Shown here piece after piece: positions 34,499 through 43,514 of a DNA stretch of 64,000 nucleotides; the first letter of the stretch is position 1, and every line of letters begins with the position of its first letter. Source of the DNA: Streptomyces griseocarneus. GTDB lineage: Bacteria; Actinomycetota; Actinomycetes; Streptomycetales; Streptomycetaceae. The notes beneath the pieces were generated by a model. It ran no database searches. It was not told where the DNA came from and saw only the letters and a list, made by a program, of their open reading frames with translations. The stretch is taken from assembly GCA_003674045.1 (NCBI GenBank), contig PENC01000029.1, forward strand, positions 43,764-107,763. Reading direction: 5' to 3'. The translations under genes and the position numbers were made by a program.

Positions 34499-36592
34499 CT
34501 ACTGGTCCGGGAGGGTCGGCCACTCGATGATGATGCGGTTGAGCGGGGTGTCGAGGGCGAAGCGGCCGGGCCGTGTCTCGGTGGCGGGAGCGTCGAGTTC
34601 CTGGATCTCGAAAGTGGCCTCGTGCGGTAGGTACGGTCCCACGTGCGGATGGCGTCGGCGACCTTCGTGGCCAGCTTGTCGCTGCCGGGGGCCGTGACCG
34701 ATGACCCCGAATTCCCAGAGTTTGCCGCCCTCGGGGGTGGTCTGGTCGGAGAGGCGGCGCGCGAGGTAGGTGACGGCGCCCTTATCGACGGCGGCGGTCG
34801 CGGAGGGGTACGGGTCCTCGGTCAGGAGCGTGCCCTTGGCCTCCTTCGGGAACAACATCCGCATCAGGCCGGACGGCACCGTGCAGGAGACAAAGAGCTC
34901 CATCCACTCGGGGGACTCCATGGCGCGGACCGTCACGCCCGTCCACTCCGCGGTGCGGGGCTGCTCTAGCACCCCGGCCAGAGCCTCGGCGTCGAGGTTC
35001 TGTACTGCGGGTGCCTGGAGCCGGACGGTACCGTCCGCGCTGAGCGGGATGGTGCGGCGGTCGTCGTCGGCGACGCCTCGGCGCAGCGGCATGAACGTGT
35101 TCATCTCGGAGCTGATGGACACCCATCGGTCGTTGCGCTTCTCGTAGGCGATGGAGCGGGACACGCTGCCCGCCAGGCGCTGGGGTACCAGGAGCCGCCC
35201 CTCGGGAGCGAGTTGGTCGAGCCAGGCCTGGGGGACGCCGTGGGCGCCGACGGTGGCGATGATCCGGTGGAACGGGGCGCCTTCGGCGTGGCCGATGGCC
35301 CCGTCCCGGGTGAACACTTCGATGTTGGTTGCGCCGGAGGCGGCGAGGTGCGCGCGGGCGTCTTCGACCAGGTCGTCATCGACATCGATGGTGGTGACGT
35401 GCCCGTCTTCGCCCACGAGGTGGCCGAGGAGGGCGGCGTTGTAGCCGGTGCCGGCGCCGAGTTCGAGAATGCGCGTACCGGGCCGGGCGTCGAGCTGGTC
35501 CAGCATGAGGGCGACGACGTCCGGCTGGGAGGCGCAAGAGATCGACGTACCGTCGGTGTCGTACTTGATGTTCACCGGCATGTTGGCGTAGGCGGCTTCG
35601 AGCGAGGCGCCGGGGACGAAGAGGTGGCGGGGCACGGTGCGCAGGGCGGCCTCGACGGCAGGGGTCCGGGCGTGCCCGGCGGCTTTGATCCGGTCGACCA
35701 GGGCCTTGCGGAGTCGGTCGGCGTCGGTCTCGGGGGTGGTGATCGTGTCGGTGTTCACCGCGCCGACGCTAGCGATCTCGGCCGCCTTCGCGGTTGCTGA
35801 TGGGGCGGTGTCACTCGATCCCATGACTACCTCTCGTGCGATGTGGGACAGGGCATGCTGGTCCTCCCGGGTGAGGCCCGCGCGGTTGGCGTGGAAGAGG
35901 ATGTGGTGGGCCAGGACGGCGCGCAGGCCGCGGGTGAGCTGCCCGTTGACGGCGAGGTGTGAGAGGCCCTCGCCGACACGTTCGAAGGCGGCCAGCCAGG
36001 TGATGTGTCCGTCGAGCGGGGCCCCGGGACGGCACAGGGCCGCGACGTCGGCGGTCATCAGTGTGCGCATCGCCGGGGTCCAGACGGCGGTCTCTTCGGC
36101 AGACAGTGGTCGCGGGGCCGGGCGCAGGGCGGCGTACTTGGCCCAGACGTCGCCCTGCTCGTACCAGTCCAGGCGGGCGGCCCGCATCATGGCGCTCGCC
36201 AGGAGCACGGCGGTCTCCCGGCGGCCGAGACACCCAGAGCCGGGCCGGTAGGTGAGCAGGTTGCGGCTGTCCTCGTGGAGCAGGTTGTGGGCCGCGTCGA
36301 TGGCCTGCGGGCCGCCGAACGCGTACTCCTCGGGTTCGTAGACGCCAGGTGTCCTGGAGCGGACAATGTCTTCTTCGGCGAGGTCGTCCAGGAGGCGTTC
36401 GACAAGGGGTGACGGCTGGTGGGCAAGGTAGCGCAGGGGCCAGGGCTGCTTGTTCATGAACCACCAGCCGGTGAGCTGTCCGGCGTCCTCGGCGGCGAGC
36501 AGTGCGGGGCCGAGGCGTTCGGCGATGGCGCGCTTGCGACGGTCGCGATCGGTGAAGACGACGTTGTGCTGAAACCAGCGGTCCGGAGGCAT
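34499..36592 (-). CDS. SpaB_C domain fused to FxLD-system methyltransferase, with compensated frameshift
   Basis: The frame gives 697 residues. Residues 1-270 are a SpaB_C domain (GWWFMNKQPWPLRYLAHQ, TPGVYEPEEYAFGG, NLLHEDSRNLLTY, RAARLDWYEQGDVWAKY). Residues about 290-690 are a PIMT-like methyltransferase (SQPDVVALMLDQLDARPG, LELGAGTGYNAALLGHL, VTTIDVDDD). Near 34687-34691 a five-G run puts one segment of about 24 codons out of frame. Read in the shifted frame it gives GSDKLATKVADAIRTW, which matches the paralogue's AEKVAGHLRDW. The frame returns near 34618-34625. So the C-terminal region is garbled in the read frame but the protein is not truncated. ATG 36592 lies 17 bases after the LanC stop. 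Confidence 0.8.
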   Translation of the reverse strand: MPPDRWFQHNVVFTDRDRRKRAIAERLGPALLAAEDAGQLTGWWFMNKQPWPLRYLAHQPSPLVERLLDDLAEEDIVRSRTPGVYEPEEYAFGGPQAIDAAHNLLHEDSRNLLTYRPGSGCLGRRETAVLLASAMMRAARLDWYEQGDVWAKYAALRPAPRPLSAEETAVWTPAMRTLMTADVAALCRPGAPLDGHITWLAAFERVGEGLSHLAVNGQLTRGLRAVLAHHILFHANRAGLTREDQHALSHIAREVVMGSSDTAPSATAKAAEIASVGAVNTDTITTPETDADRLRKALVDRIKAAGHARTPAVEAALRTVPRHLFVPGASLEAAYANMPVNIKYDTDGTSISCASQPDVVALMLDQLDARPGTRILELGAGTGYNAALLGHLVGEDGHVTTIDVDDDLVEDARAHLAASGATNIEVFTRDGAIGHAEGAPFHRIIATVGAHGVPQAWLDQLAPEGRLLVPQRLAGSVSRSIAYEKRNDRWVSISSEMNTFMPLRRGVADDDRRTIPLSADGTVRLQAPAVQNLDAEALAGVLEQPRTAEWTGVTVRAMESPEWMELFVSCTVPSGLMRMLFPKEAKGTLLTEDPYPSATAAVDKGAVTYLARRLSDQTTPEGGKLWEFGVIGHGPRQRQAGHEGRRRHPHVGPYLPHEATFEIQELDAPATETRPGRFALDTPLNRIIIEWPTLPDQ

Positions 36593-36608
36593 GGCGGGAG
36601 CCCTTCGG

Positions 36609-37871
36609 TCAGGTGAGGAGGAGACAGGCGTCCCACGCAGTACGGGGCGGCGTGTTGGTAGCGGGGGTCAGCAGCGCCAGGGCGATGCCCGCGGCGCCGT
36701 CGAGGAGTCCGGGCCCCGCGTTGCCGTCCACGATCGCGGCGGCGAGGGCGGTGGGGATGGTATCGGGCGGGCAGATCGCGGTCAGGAGCGGAGGGGTGGC
36801 GGCCTGGAGCTGCCTGGCGGTGGAGGTGTGGGCGTCGCGGGCGGTCCGGGCTGCGATGTGGGCGAGGCTGGCGATCCCGTGGCACAGGCCGTTACCAGTG
36901 GTGGCCTTGAGCTGTGCGGGGTCGGTGAGAGCGGCCGCGAGCGCGTTTTCCGCCTCGATCTGCCGGGGGACCTCGTCGAGGGCGAGGGCGGCGAGTTGCT
37001 GGGCGCGGGCCAGGCCGGCGGTGCCGTAGCACCACGACGGCCGACGCGGAGCGAACGTGGCGGGATGGCCGCGGTGGAGCGCGTCGCGGGTGACCCAGTA
37101 CGGCCAGGCCGGGCCGGATCCGGTCTTCTCCTGCCACCGGTCCAGCCACCGCAGGATCGTGGACAGGGCTGTGTGGTGGCCGTCGATGAGGATGCCGCGC
37201 TGGGCGGCGAGGGCCAGCAGGGCGAGGACGCCGCCGACGCCGTGTGCCATCCCCGAGTTGGCGTGTCCGAGAGGGAAGTGGTCGTCCGGTCGGCCCGAGG
37301 GCCCTGTCCCCGTCCACCAGCCGGGAAGGACATCGCCGTGGTCGGCCAGGGGCTCGGTGAGCCGGACGCAGTAGGCCAGGACGTCACGCACGACGTCGCT
37401 GTCGCTGGTGCGGCGCAGGAGGTAGGCGCCGTAGCCACTCAGGCCCCGGATCGCGTCGAACTCGGCGAGGTCGGGCAGGTGTCCGGCATCGAGGCGGCGA
37501 TGCGTGGCCGACAGGCGCTGGCGAACGTCCGTGGCAGTCTGCGCGTCGAGGGCGTCGAGGGCACGCTGGTAAGAGCCGGGCAGGTGTTCGGCGGCGCAGG
37601 CCAGGACGTGGGCAAAGGCGGGCGTCCCGTAGAAAGGATGGCTGTCGGGCCCGCCGGTGAACGGCCGCCGGGCGGCAGCGGTGAGCCAGTCGTGGGCCCG
37701 CTGCCACGGACCCCAGTCGGCGGCGAGCTCGATGTGCAGCAGCGCGATGCCGGGCAGGCCGTGCGCGAGCGACTGCCGCCACCAGACGGCACCCTGCGGG
37801 GCGGCGTCGGGGCGCGCTAGGCGGTCGGCGACCGCGCGGGCCAGACCCAGTGCGTCGGAGTGCGGCGTCAC
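36609..37871 (-). CDS. Second LanC-like cyclase
   Basis: This protein has 420 residues from GTG 37871. Zinc ligands are present in RPSWCYGTAGLARAQQLAAL and GNGLCHGIASLAH. HANSGMAHGVGGVLALLAL is the usual glycine-rich segment. It is a clear paralogue of the LanC at 31 kb. Its GTG overlaps the stop of the LanB fragment (GTGA), so the original operon order LanB-LanC is preserved although LanB is mostly gone. Whether it is still translated without the full upstream gene is unknown. Confidence 0.88.
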   Translation of the reverse strand: MTPHSDALGLARAVADRLARPDAAPQGAVWWRQSLAHGLPGIALLHIELAADWGPWQRAHDWLTAAARRPFTGGPDSHPFYGTPAFAHVLACAAEHLPGSYQRALDALDAQTATDVRQRLSATHRRLDAGHLPDLAEFDAIRGLSGYGAYLLRRTSDSDVVRDVLAYCVRLTEPLADHGDVLPGWWTGTGPSGRPDDHFPLGHANSGMAHGVGGVLALLALAAQRGILIDGHHTALSTILRWLDRWQEKTGSGPAWPYWVTRDALHRGHPATFAPRRPSWCYGTAGLARAQQLAALALDEVPRQIEAENALAAALTDPAQLKATTGNGLCHGIASLAHIAARTARDAHTSTARQLQAATPPLLTAICPPDTIPTALAAAIVDGNAGPGLLDGAAGIALALLTPATNTPPRTAWDACLLLT

Positions 37872-38455
37872 ACGAGCCTCCCAGCGGTCTGCGCCCGCCA
37901 GGCGAGGGCGGCGGCCCGCGCGAGGTAGAAGCAGATGGCTTCCTCGGGGAAGTCCACGGCGACCGCGCGCGCGAAGTTCAGGTGGAGGAGCGAGTCGAGC
38001 ACGGCATCGGCATCGATCCCCACGGTGTCCGGGCCAGCCATGTGGCGGCGGTATGCGGCCAGCGCCGCATCGCGCTCCGCCCACGCCCCGACGATGACGT
38101 CACCGCCCGGGACCGCACGCAGGGCTGCCCAGCCCTCGCGCGGATCGGCGAACCGCACGGCCTCGGTGAACTGCGCGCGCGGGACCGGCTCCGGCGCCGC
38201 CGCGGGGATGCGGTCGATCAGCCACCGCATCCCCGCGGCAGTGCTGCCGAGGAACGCGCGGGCGATGGCGACCGTGTGCGCGGCAACCAGCGCACGCCGG
38301 TGCGGCCGGGCCGACTGCTGAAGATGGACGAGTAGGGCGCGCGAGTCGGCGCGGAACACTGCCTCGGCAGCCTCCCACGCCGCCCCGGAACCCCACCGTC
38401 CCGTCTCCGGATACGAGGTGGGATACCGTGTCCTCGTGGTGGACGCGGATCCCAC
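37868..38455 (-). pseudogene. C-terminal stub of a second LanB dehydratase
   Basis: This fragment has 195 residues. YPETGRWGSGAAWEAAEAVF aligns with the end region of the intact LanB (YEPQWGRYGHGPVMDAAHTVF), and LPGG/VPGG, the ALSAYHEQL-like AALAAYRRHM and LHLNFARAVAVD align with its last 100 residues. The N-terminal 830 residues or so, including the whole glutamylation domain, are missing. The break lies near 38420-38455, just before the CHAT module. A deletion accompanying insertion of neighbouring DNA is the simplest explanation. Confidence 0.8.
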
Positions 38456-38577
38456 ACGGACCCGGGCCCTGCCGGGGGCACTTTCGGGAACTCTCCTGAT
38501 GCAGGGGCCGGTTCCGGCTACCTTGGCGAACCGAGGCCCTGGCGTTCGCCGGGTCTCCCGGATCAGGAAGGCGCGCT

Positions 38578-38910
38578 GTGAGCGAACAAGATGAGGCGGC
38601 GCGGCTGCTCGGGCTCGACGAGAACGAGTTGCTGGGCGAACTGGGCGCGATCCTCTCCGGCCAGCCCACCCGCGACGGCACCGACCCCAACGCTCGGGAG
38701 AACGGGCGGAATTGGTTCGTCGTCAACAAGGCCCAGCTCCGGCGGCTGGTGTGCGGCAATCCGGCGGCTGTGGGCCTGAAGGCTGATACCGGAGGGGTGG
38801 CGCTCCTGGCCGGGATGCTTGGCGAACTGCTGGGCGTGCATGCCGCGTTCGTGGCCGCGGCCTACCTCCTCAAGCAGGGCCTGCACCATCTCTGTCCCGA
38901 TGAATCCTGA
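38578..38910 (+). CDS. Small protein coupled to the CHAT protease
   Basis: This protein has 110 residues from GTG 38578, six bases after GGAAGG. The N-terminal half is acidic and helical (EAARLLGLDENELLGELGAI). The C-terminal half is strongly hydrophobic (GGVALLAGMLGELLGVHAAF, then VAAAYLLKQGLHHL) and could insert in a membrane or form a helical bundle. Its end overlaps the CHAT gene by 11 bases, so the two are coupled. I recognise no family. A substrate, inhibitor or effector of the protease is inferred from position only. Confidence 0.7.
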   Translation: MSEQDEAARLLGLDENELLGELGAILSGQPTRDGTDPNARENGRNWFVVNKAQLRRLVCGNPAAVGLKADTGGVALLAGMLGELLGVHAAFVAAAYLLKQGLHHLCPDES

Positions 38911-41900
38911 CGACGGGGGGCCGTCCGCTACCTCGGGCCCGGCCGTCCGGCCGGAGAAGGTGGCTGTGCGCGAGGTCGTCGCGGGTTCCCTCGAACCCGA
39001 ACACGCCACCGCCACGGTCGCGCTCACCCTCACCGAGGACGTGGAGAGGCTCCTGCGCGCCGACTGGGGCACCCGTCGGCGGATGCTGGCGGATCGGCCC
39101 CGGCTCGTCCATGCCCGGGTCGCCGCCGTCTGTGAATCCCGCGACCCGCTCCTGGCCATGGTGATCGGGCGGGCCACGGAGGCCGGTCTCGACCGCGCTC
39201 TCGCCGAACTACCTGTGGGTGCCGCCCTGTTGGCCTGCCTCGACACCTCACGGATCCCGGACCCGGGGCCTACGGAGGCCGCCGTCCGCCTCGCGACCAC
39301 GGCGCTGGGCACGCACCACGTGCCCTGGCTCGCCCGCCTGATCGTCGAAGTGGCGGAGCACACCGTGACCGGTGCCACCGGCCGCACTTTGTCCGCCGAG
39401 TGCAGGCAGCATGTCCTCGCGGCCCAGGCCGGACTGCTGGGAGTGGACCGCGCGTGCCTGGACGAGGCCGCAAGGTTGCTGGAGACCGACTGGGACGAGG
39501 TCTGGGCCGAGCTGCCTGCCCTGCCGGCGCCGCCGCTCGAACTCGCTGCCGGCGCCGAGGTGTGGGTACGGCACCTCGCCCTCTTCGCGCCGGGCGTCCC
39601 CACGGGCGATTGGGCCACCGACCTCCGCGACCTGTTGCGCGCCACCGCCGAGCGTGGTCCGGCGTCGGCAGCAGAGGAGCACCGCCTCGTCCTCGAAGCG
39701 CGCGAGGCCCGCCAGGACGCCGACCGGACCGACCCACAGTGGCTGACACGCTCGGCCGAGACCGTGAACGGACTGCTGGGCTACTGGTCCCAACACCGGG
39801 CTGAATGGGTCCTGGGCCACGCAGTTGCCCTCGCCCGGGCCGTCGCCGACGCCACCCCGGACGATCACCTGGACCGCGCCGTCATCGTCGGCGACCTCGG
39901 CAACGCCATCGCCGAACAGGTGCAGGCCAGCCTCGCCCCGGCCAGCGACCTGGAGCAGGCCCTCACCTGCGCGTACGAGGCGGTACGGCTCACCCCGCCC
40001 GGTGCCGCTGGCCGCGGCACTTTCGCAGCCAACCTTGGCTACCGCATCGGCCTCGCCGTCGACACCGGCCTGCGGCCCACCTCCGACCTGCGCGAAGCCA
40101 TCGACTGGCAGCGCGAGGCCCTGGATGCGGCGCCTGTCGGGGACGCCCGGCGGCCCCTTCGCGCCTCGATGCTGGCCAGCCGGATCTCCGAGGCCGTGCG
40201 TGAAGCCCATGGCACTCTCGACGAACTGCGGGAGGCCGTCGCTCTCGCCGAGGAGGCGGTCGACCTCTCCGGCGACGACCCCGACCACCACATGTACGAG
40301 ATCAACCTGGCGCTGCTGCTCTCAGAGGCCGTCGAGACTGGGGTCTGCGCCAGGAAGGAGCTGGCGCGCGCGGTCGTTCTCGCCCGCAGGGCACTCGATG
40401 GCATCCCGAACTGGCACCCGGCCCGGCCCGGTTACCTCTCCAGCGCCTCCGCCGTCCTCGACGACGCCGTGAACGCCGACGTCGAACCTGCCGAGAGCCT
40501 GGAGGACGCCCTCACCTGGCTGCGGGAGTCGGTCGAGGGCACCTCAGCCGACCATCCTCATTACGCGTCCCGTCTCAGCGGGCTGAGCAGCCGCATCACT
40601 CACGCCGTCCTCACCGGGATCTGTCCTGCCGCCGGGTACGTGGAAGCGGTACGGCTCGCCCGGCTGGCCCTGGAGCACACCCTGCCGGGCCATCCGGGCC
40701 ATCCGGAACTTGCGTCCAACCTCGGAGCCGTCGTCGAGGAAGCAGTGAGATTTGGCGTGCTGCCTGCCTCTACGATGGCCGAGGCCCGGCAGGCGGCCCG
40801 CGAGGCGTGGGAGTCGTCCCCCGAGGACGCCCCCGCCCGTATCGGCTACGCGTCCAATTTGGCCACGCTGCTCGCCGCAGGGCGTCGTGCCGAGGACTAC
40901 GACGAGGCGCTGAAACTGGCCCGGGACTGTGTGGAGCAGGTGCCCGGGAGCCACCCGGGGCGCACCACGTACCTCTCCAACCTCAGCTCTCTAATCATCG
41001 ACAGGGTGCGCGAGGGCGTGGCTCAGACGCACGAACTGACCGAGGCGATCGAGATGGCCGAGCGTGCCCTCGATGGCACCGCGGAGACCAGCTCGCGCCG
41101 CGCCGCCCACGAGTCGAACCTCGCGACGGCGATGGGGCTCGCCGTCCAGCGTGGCGTCGTCGCCCCGGAGCGGCTCGCCGACGTGCTGCGTCTGGCGACG
41201 GCGGCGGTGGACCGCACCCCGGCCGCCCACCCGGACCGGGCCGTCTACCTCACGAATCTGATGCTGGCGCTGGAAGAAGCGGTCACGGCGGGTGTCCTGA
41301 CGCGGGCCGAGGCCGCCCACCGGGCTCTGGAGGTGATCACCGGCTTCCGCCAGCTCGTGTTGTACTCCGTCTCCAGCCCGGTGCAGCGCGAGGCGGTGCT
41401 GCGTACTTGTGAGGGCCTGGTCTCGGTCGCCACCCCGCTGGTCGCGGTCGGCGCGGGGCCGGCCGAGGGCATCCGGGTGGCCGAGGGCGTACGCAACCTC
41501 GCGACCAGCGCCGAGCGCCTCCCGGACCTCACTGCCGACGCGGTCCCGTCCGGACTGCTATCCCGTTTCCAGGCCGCCGTCGAGGCGCATCGCGACGCGC
41601 AGCAGCGGTTCGCATCCGGCCTCGACGACCTGGCCAGCACGGCCCGGTCGCAGGGCGAACTGACGGACGTGCTCACCGAGATAGGACGGGTGCTGCCGGG
41701 CGGCCCTCCCGGCGCCCTCCCGGCGATCGGGGAGTTGGCCGCCCACTTGCCGGAGAAGACCCTGGCCGTGTACCTGGTGCCCGGGCTGGAGGAGGCCGAC
41801 GGGGAGGCCCTGCTGCTCGACCGCCCGGGCGCGGTGCGGCGGGTTTTGCTGCCCGGGCTGTCGGAGGAGCGGGTCGGCGCATGGGTGAACCTGCTGCTGG

Positions 41901-42817
41901 AGGGGCCGGAGCACGCGCTCTCCGTACAGGGACAGCTCTGGAACGTGGTGATGGAGCCGCTGCTGCGGGCCGCGGCCCCGCTCGCCGCCTCCGCCGACTG
42001 GATCCTTGTGCCCGTCGGACACCTGAGCATGCTGCCGGTGTACGCGGCCGGCACGCCCGAGGAGTGGCTGGACGACCGGGTCACCGTACGGGTCCTGCCC
42101 TCGGTGACGCATCTCGTGCCCCCATCGGCGCCGCCCGCGCCCGGCGATCCCGTCATCGCGACGAGTGGCGCCACGGATCTGCCGTTCCTGTCGGCGGACC
42201 GGGCGGTCGCCGAGCACTTCCTGCCACCCCGTGCGGGCTCGGTCGTCCGGGTCGGCACGCGTGACGATGCCTTGACTGGTCTGGCCGGGGCGCCGGCGGC
42301 CGTGCTGGGCGGCCACGCGCGGCACAGCCTGCGGCACGGGGCGGGGCTCGACCTGGACGACGGCCCGCTGACCGCCGAGCACCTGTGGCGCCTGCCGGTG
42401 TTCGACCGTGACGTCGCGATCGTCACCGGCTGCTCGTCCGCCCAGGTCGCCGGGATGCTCGTGGACGAGGTGATCGGGCTGCCCAGCGCCCTGCTCCGGG
42501 CGGGGTTCCGCGGGGTGTTTGCCACGACCTGGCCCGTGGCCGACGCCACGGCGTTCATCACTCTGGCGCACCTCCTGGAACTGCGCCGCGCGCGGCCGGA
42601 CCTGGCACCGCATCTGATGCTGCACGAGGTACGGCGAACCCTGCGGGCCGTCACCACCCAGGGGCTACAGGCCTGGTTCACCGAGCTCACGGCGGAGGTT
42701 GCCGTGACGGCGGACGCGGCCCGGGAGTTCGAGAGGTTCCTCCACCCGTACGGCCACGGCGCCATGCCGCTGGCTGACCCCAAGGACTGGGCGGCGTTCG
42801 GCTACACCGGCCGCTGA
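38900..42817 (+). CDS. TPR-CHAT caspase-like protease
   Basis: This protein has 1305 residues. Residues about 150-900 are built of about a dozen irregular tetratricopeptide-type repeats, each with a variant of LxEAVxLAREALExxPxxHPxR (for example AVRLARLALEHTLPGHPGH). Residues about 950-1305 form a CHAT domain: LAVYLVPGLEEADGEALLLD, WNVVMEPLL, LVPVGHLSMLPVYA, the catalytic His in LGGHARHSLRHG and the Cys in IVTGCSSAQVAG. CHAT proteases belong to the caspase/separase clan, and in bacteria several (Csx29, gasdermin-activating proteases) serve immunity. The TPR array would sense a trigger. Start ATG 38900 is chosen for the 11-base overlap with the small partner gene. Confidence 0.9.
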   Translation: MNPDDGGPSATSGPAVRPEKVAVREVVAGSLEPEHATATVALTLTEDVERLLRADWGTRRRMLADRPRLVHARVAAVCESRDPLLAMVIGRATEAGLDRALAELPVGAALLACLDTSRIPDPGPTEAAVRLATTALGTHHVPWLARLIVEVAEHTVTGATGRTLSAECRQHVLAAQAGLLGVDRACLDEAARLLETDWDEVWAELPALPAPPLELAAGAEVWVRHLALFAPGVPTGDWATDLRDLLRATAERGPASAAEEHRLVLEAREARQDADRTDPQWLTRSAETVNGLLGYWSQHRAEWVLGHAVALARAVADATPDDHLDRAVIVGDLGNAIAEQVQASLAPASDLEQALTCAYEAVRLTPPGAAGRGTFAANLGYRIGLAVDTGLRPTSDLREAIDWQREALDAAPVGDARRPLRASMLASRISEAVREAHGTLDELREAVALAEEAVDLSGDDPDHHMYEINLALLLSEAVETGVCARKELARAVVLARRALDGIPNWHPARPGYLSSASAVLDDAVNADVEPAESLEDALTWLRESVEGTSADHPHYASRLSGLSSRITHAVLTGICPAAGYVEAVRLARLALEHTLPGHPGHPELASNLGAVVEEAVRFGVLPASTMAEARQAAREAWESSPEDAPARIGYASNLATLLAAGRRAEDYDEALKLARDCVEQVPGSHPGRTTYLSNLSSLIIDRVREGVAQTHELTEAIEMAERALDGTAETSSRRAAHESNLATAMGLAVQRGVVAPERLADVLRLATAAVDRTPAAHPDRAVYLTNLMLALEEAVTAGVLTRAEAAHRALEVITGFRQLVLYSVSSPVQREAVLRTCEGLVSVATPLVAVGAGPAEGIRVAEGVRNLATSAERLPDLTADAVPSGLLSRFQAAVEAHRDAQQRFASGLDDLASTARSQGELTDVLTEIGRVLPGGPPGALPAIGELAAHLPEKTLAVYLVPGLEEADGEALLLDRPGAVRRVLLPGLSEERVGAWVNLLLEGPEHALSVQGQLWNVVMEPLLRAAAPLAASADWILVPVGHLSMLPVYAAGTPEEWLDDRVTVRVLPSVTHLVPPSAPPAPGDPVIATSGATDLPFLSADRAVAEHFLPPRAGSVVRVGTRDDALTGLAGAPAAVLGGHARHSLRHGAGLDLDDGPLTAEHLWRLPVFDRDVAIVTGCSSAQVAGMLVDEVIGLPSALLRAGFRGVFATTWPVADATAFITLAHLLELRRARPDLAPHLMLHEVRRTLRAVTTQGLQAWFTELTAEVAVTADAAREFERFLHPYGHGAMPLADPKDWAAFGYTGR

Positions 42818-43042
42818 CCACTCGCGCCGGGGGCGGGGGAGTTTGGGGACCCGATTCCTGGTACGGACGACTTCGCGGACTGCGCCCGCTGCATCTCGCC
42901 TTCGTGTGGGCACGAGTGGGGTCTGGACCCTGCCGCGGACGGTGCGTGTATCGAGTGTGGCGGGTCTGGCCGACTGGGCCGGTCGACGATCTACGACGCA
43001 CGATGCTCGTGCGGTGATCTTGCCGAGCTGGCCACTGCCTGA
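42818..43042 (+). pseudogene. Cys-rich open frame in phase with the CHAT gene after its TGA
   Basis: Immediately after the CHAT TGA, the same frame stays open for 74 codons. It codes CARCISPSCGHEWGLDP, then GACIECGGSGRLG and CSCGDLAEL: eight Cys in zinc-ribbon-like pairs. No ATG, GTG or TTG start is present in phase. It may be the 3' end of a lost zinc-ribbon gene, or a domain reached by stop-codon readthrough; the first is more likely. It is the only content seen between 42818 and 43174. Confidence 0.4.
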
Positions 43043-43174
43043 CCACACCGTTCGTTGCCCCAGGAGTTTGCATGTATTTCACCTGCCTGCGTGTCAGTGC
43101 CTTCGGGGTCAGCCGAGCTGACCTCCGGACCATGAATCCGCTTTCTGAGTGGGTGTTCTGTGGGTTTTCAGTCG

Positions 43175-43408
43175 TCAAAGGGTAAGGCGCCCGCTGAAGC
43201 TGGCCCCACAGAATGCCAGTGCCGCAGCAGCGGCCAGGATCTGGCTCCACACACTCACCCGATATCCCAACCGGTACAGGCCAATCGCCGATATCAGTAC
43301 GACTCCTGCGAACGCTGCCACGTAAGCGAATACCGGCGTCACGGATGCATGCGGATCCGGCTCGAACATGTTGAAGTCCATCGTCTGCAGACCGGTCAGC
43401 AGAACCAC
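43175..43408 (-). CDS. Small two-helix membrane protein, 5' end uncertain
   Basis: This frame has at least 77 residues. One helix surrounds YVAAFAGVVLISAIGLYRLG and another VWSQILAAAAALAFCGASF. The frame extends upstream beyond the GTG at 43408 with another hydrophobic run (LLWALDAVVGIVVLLTG) and no clear start, so the N-terminus may have been lost. I recognise no family. It converges on nothing and may be a remnant. Confidence 0.45.
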   Translation of the reverse strand: MVLLTGLQTMDFNMFEPDPHASVTPVFAYVAAFAGVVLISAIGLYRLGYRVSVWSQILAAAAALAFCGASFSGRLTL

Positions 43409-43514
43409 GATTCCGACGACCGCGTCCAGGGCCCACAGCAGTACTGAGCTGCCCCGAGTTTCGTAGCGGCCGGTTTGCTTGTTTTGAGGCGGCGTTCGGG
43501 GTGGTCAGTGACCG

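Noticed and set aside
34499..36592. Treating the second FxLD methyltransferase as a plain pseudogene
   Set aside because: The second shift restores the frame, so the protein is complete apart from a garbled stretch of about 24 residues and may still function.
38870..39112. A third gene antisense at the start of the CHAT gene
   Set aside because: It is short, Arg/Gly/Pro-rich and fully contained in two overlapping well-supported plus-strand genes.
41245..42783. A 512-codon minus-strand Ser/Arg-rich frame
   Set aside because: It is opposite the CHAT domain with conserved His and Cys; composition is typical of an antisense shadow.
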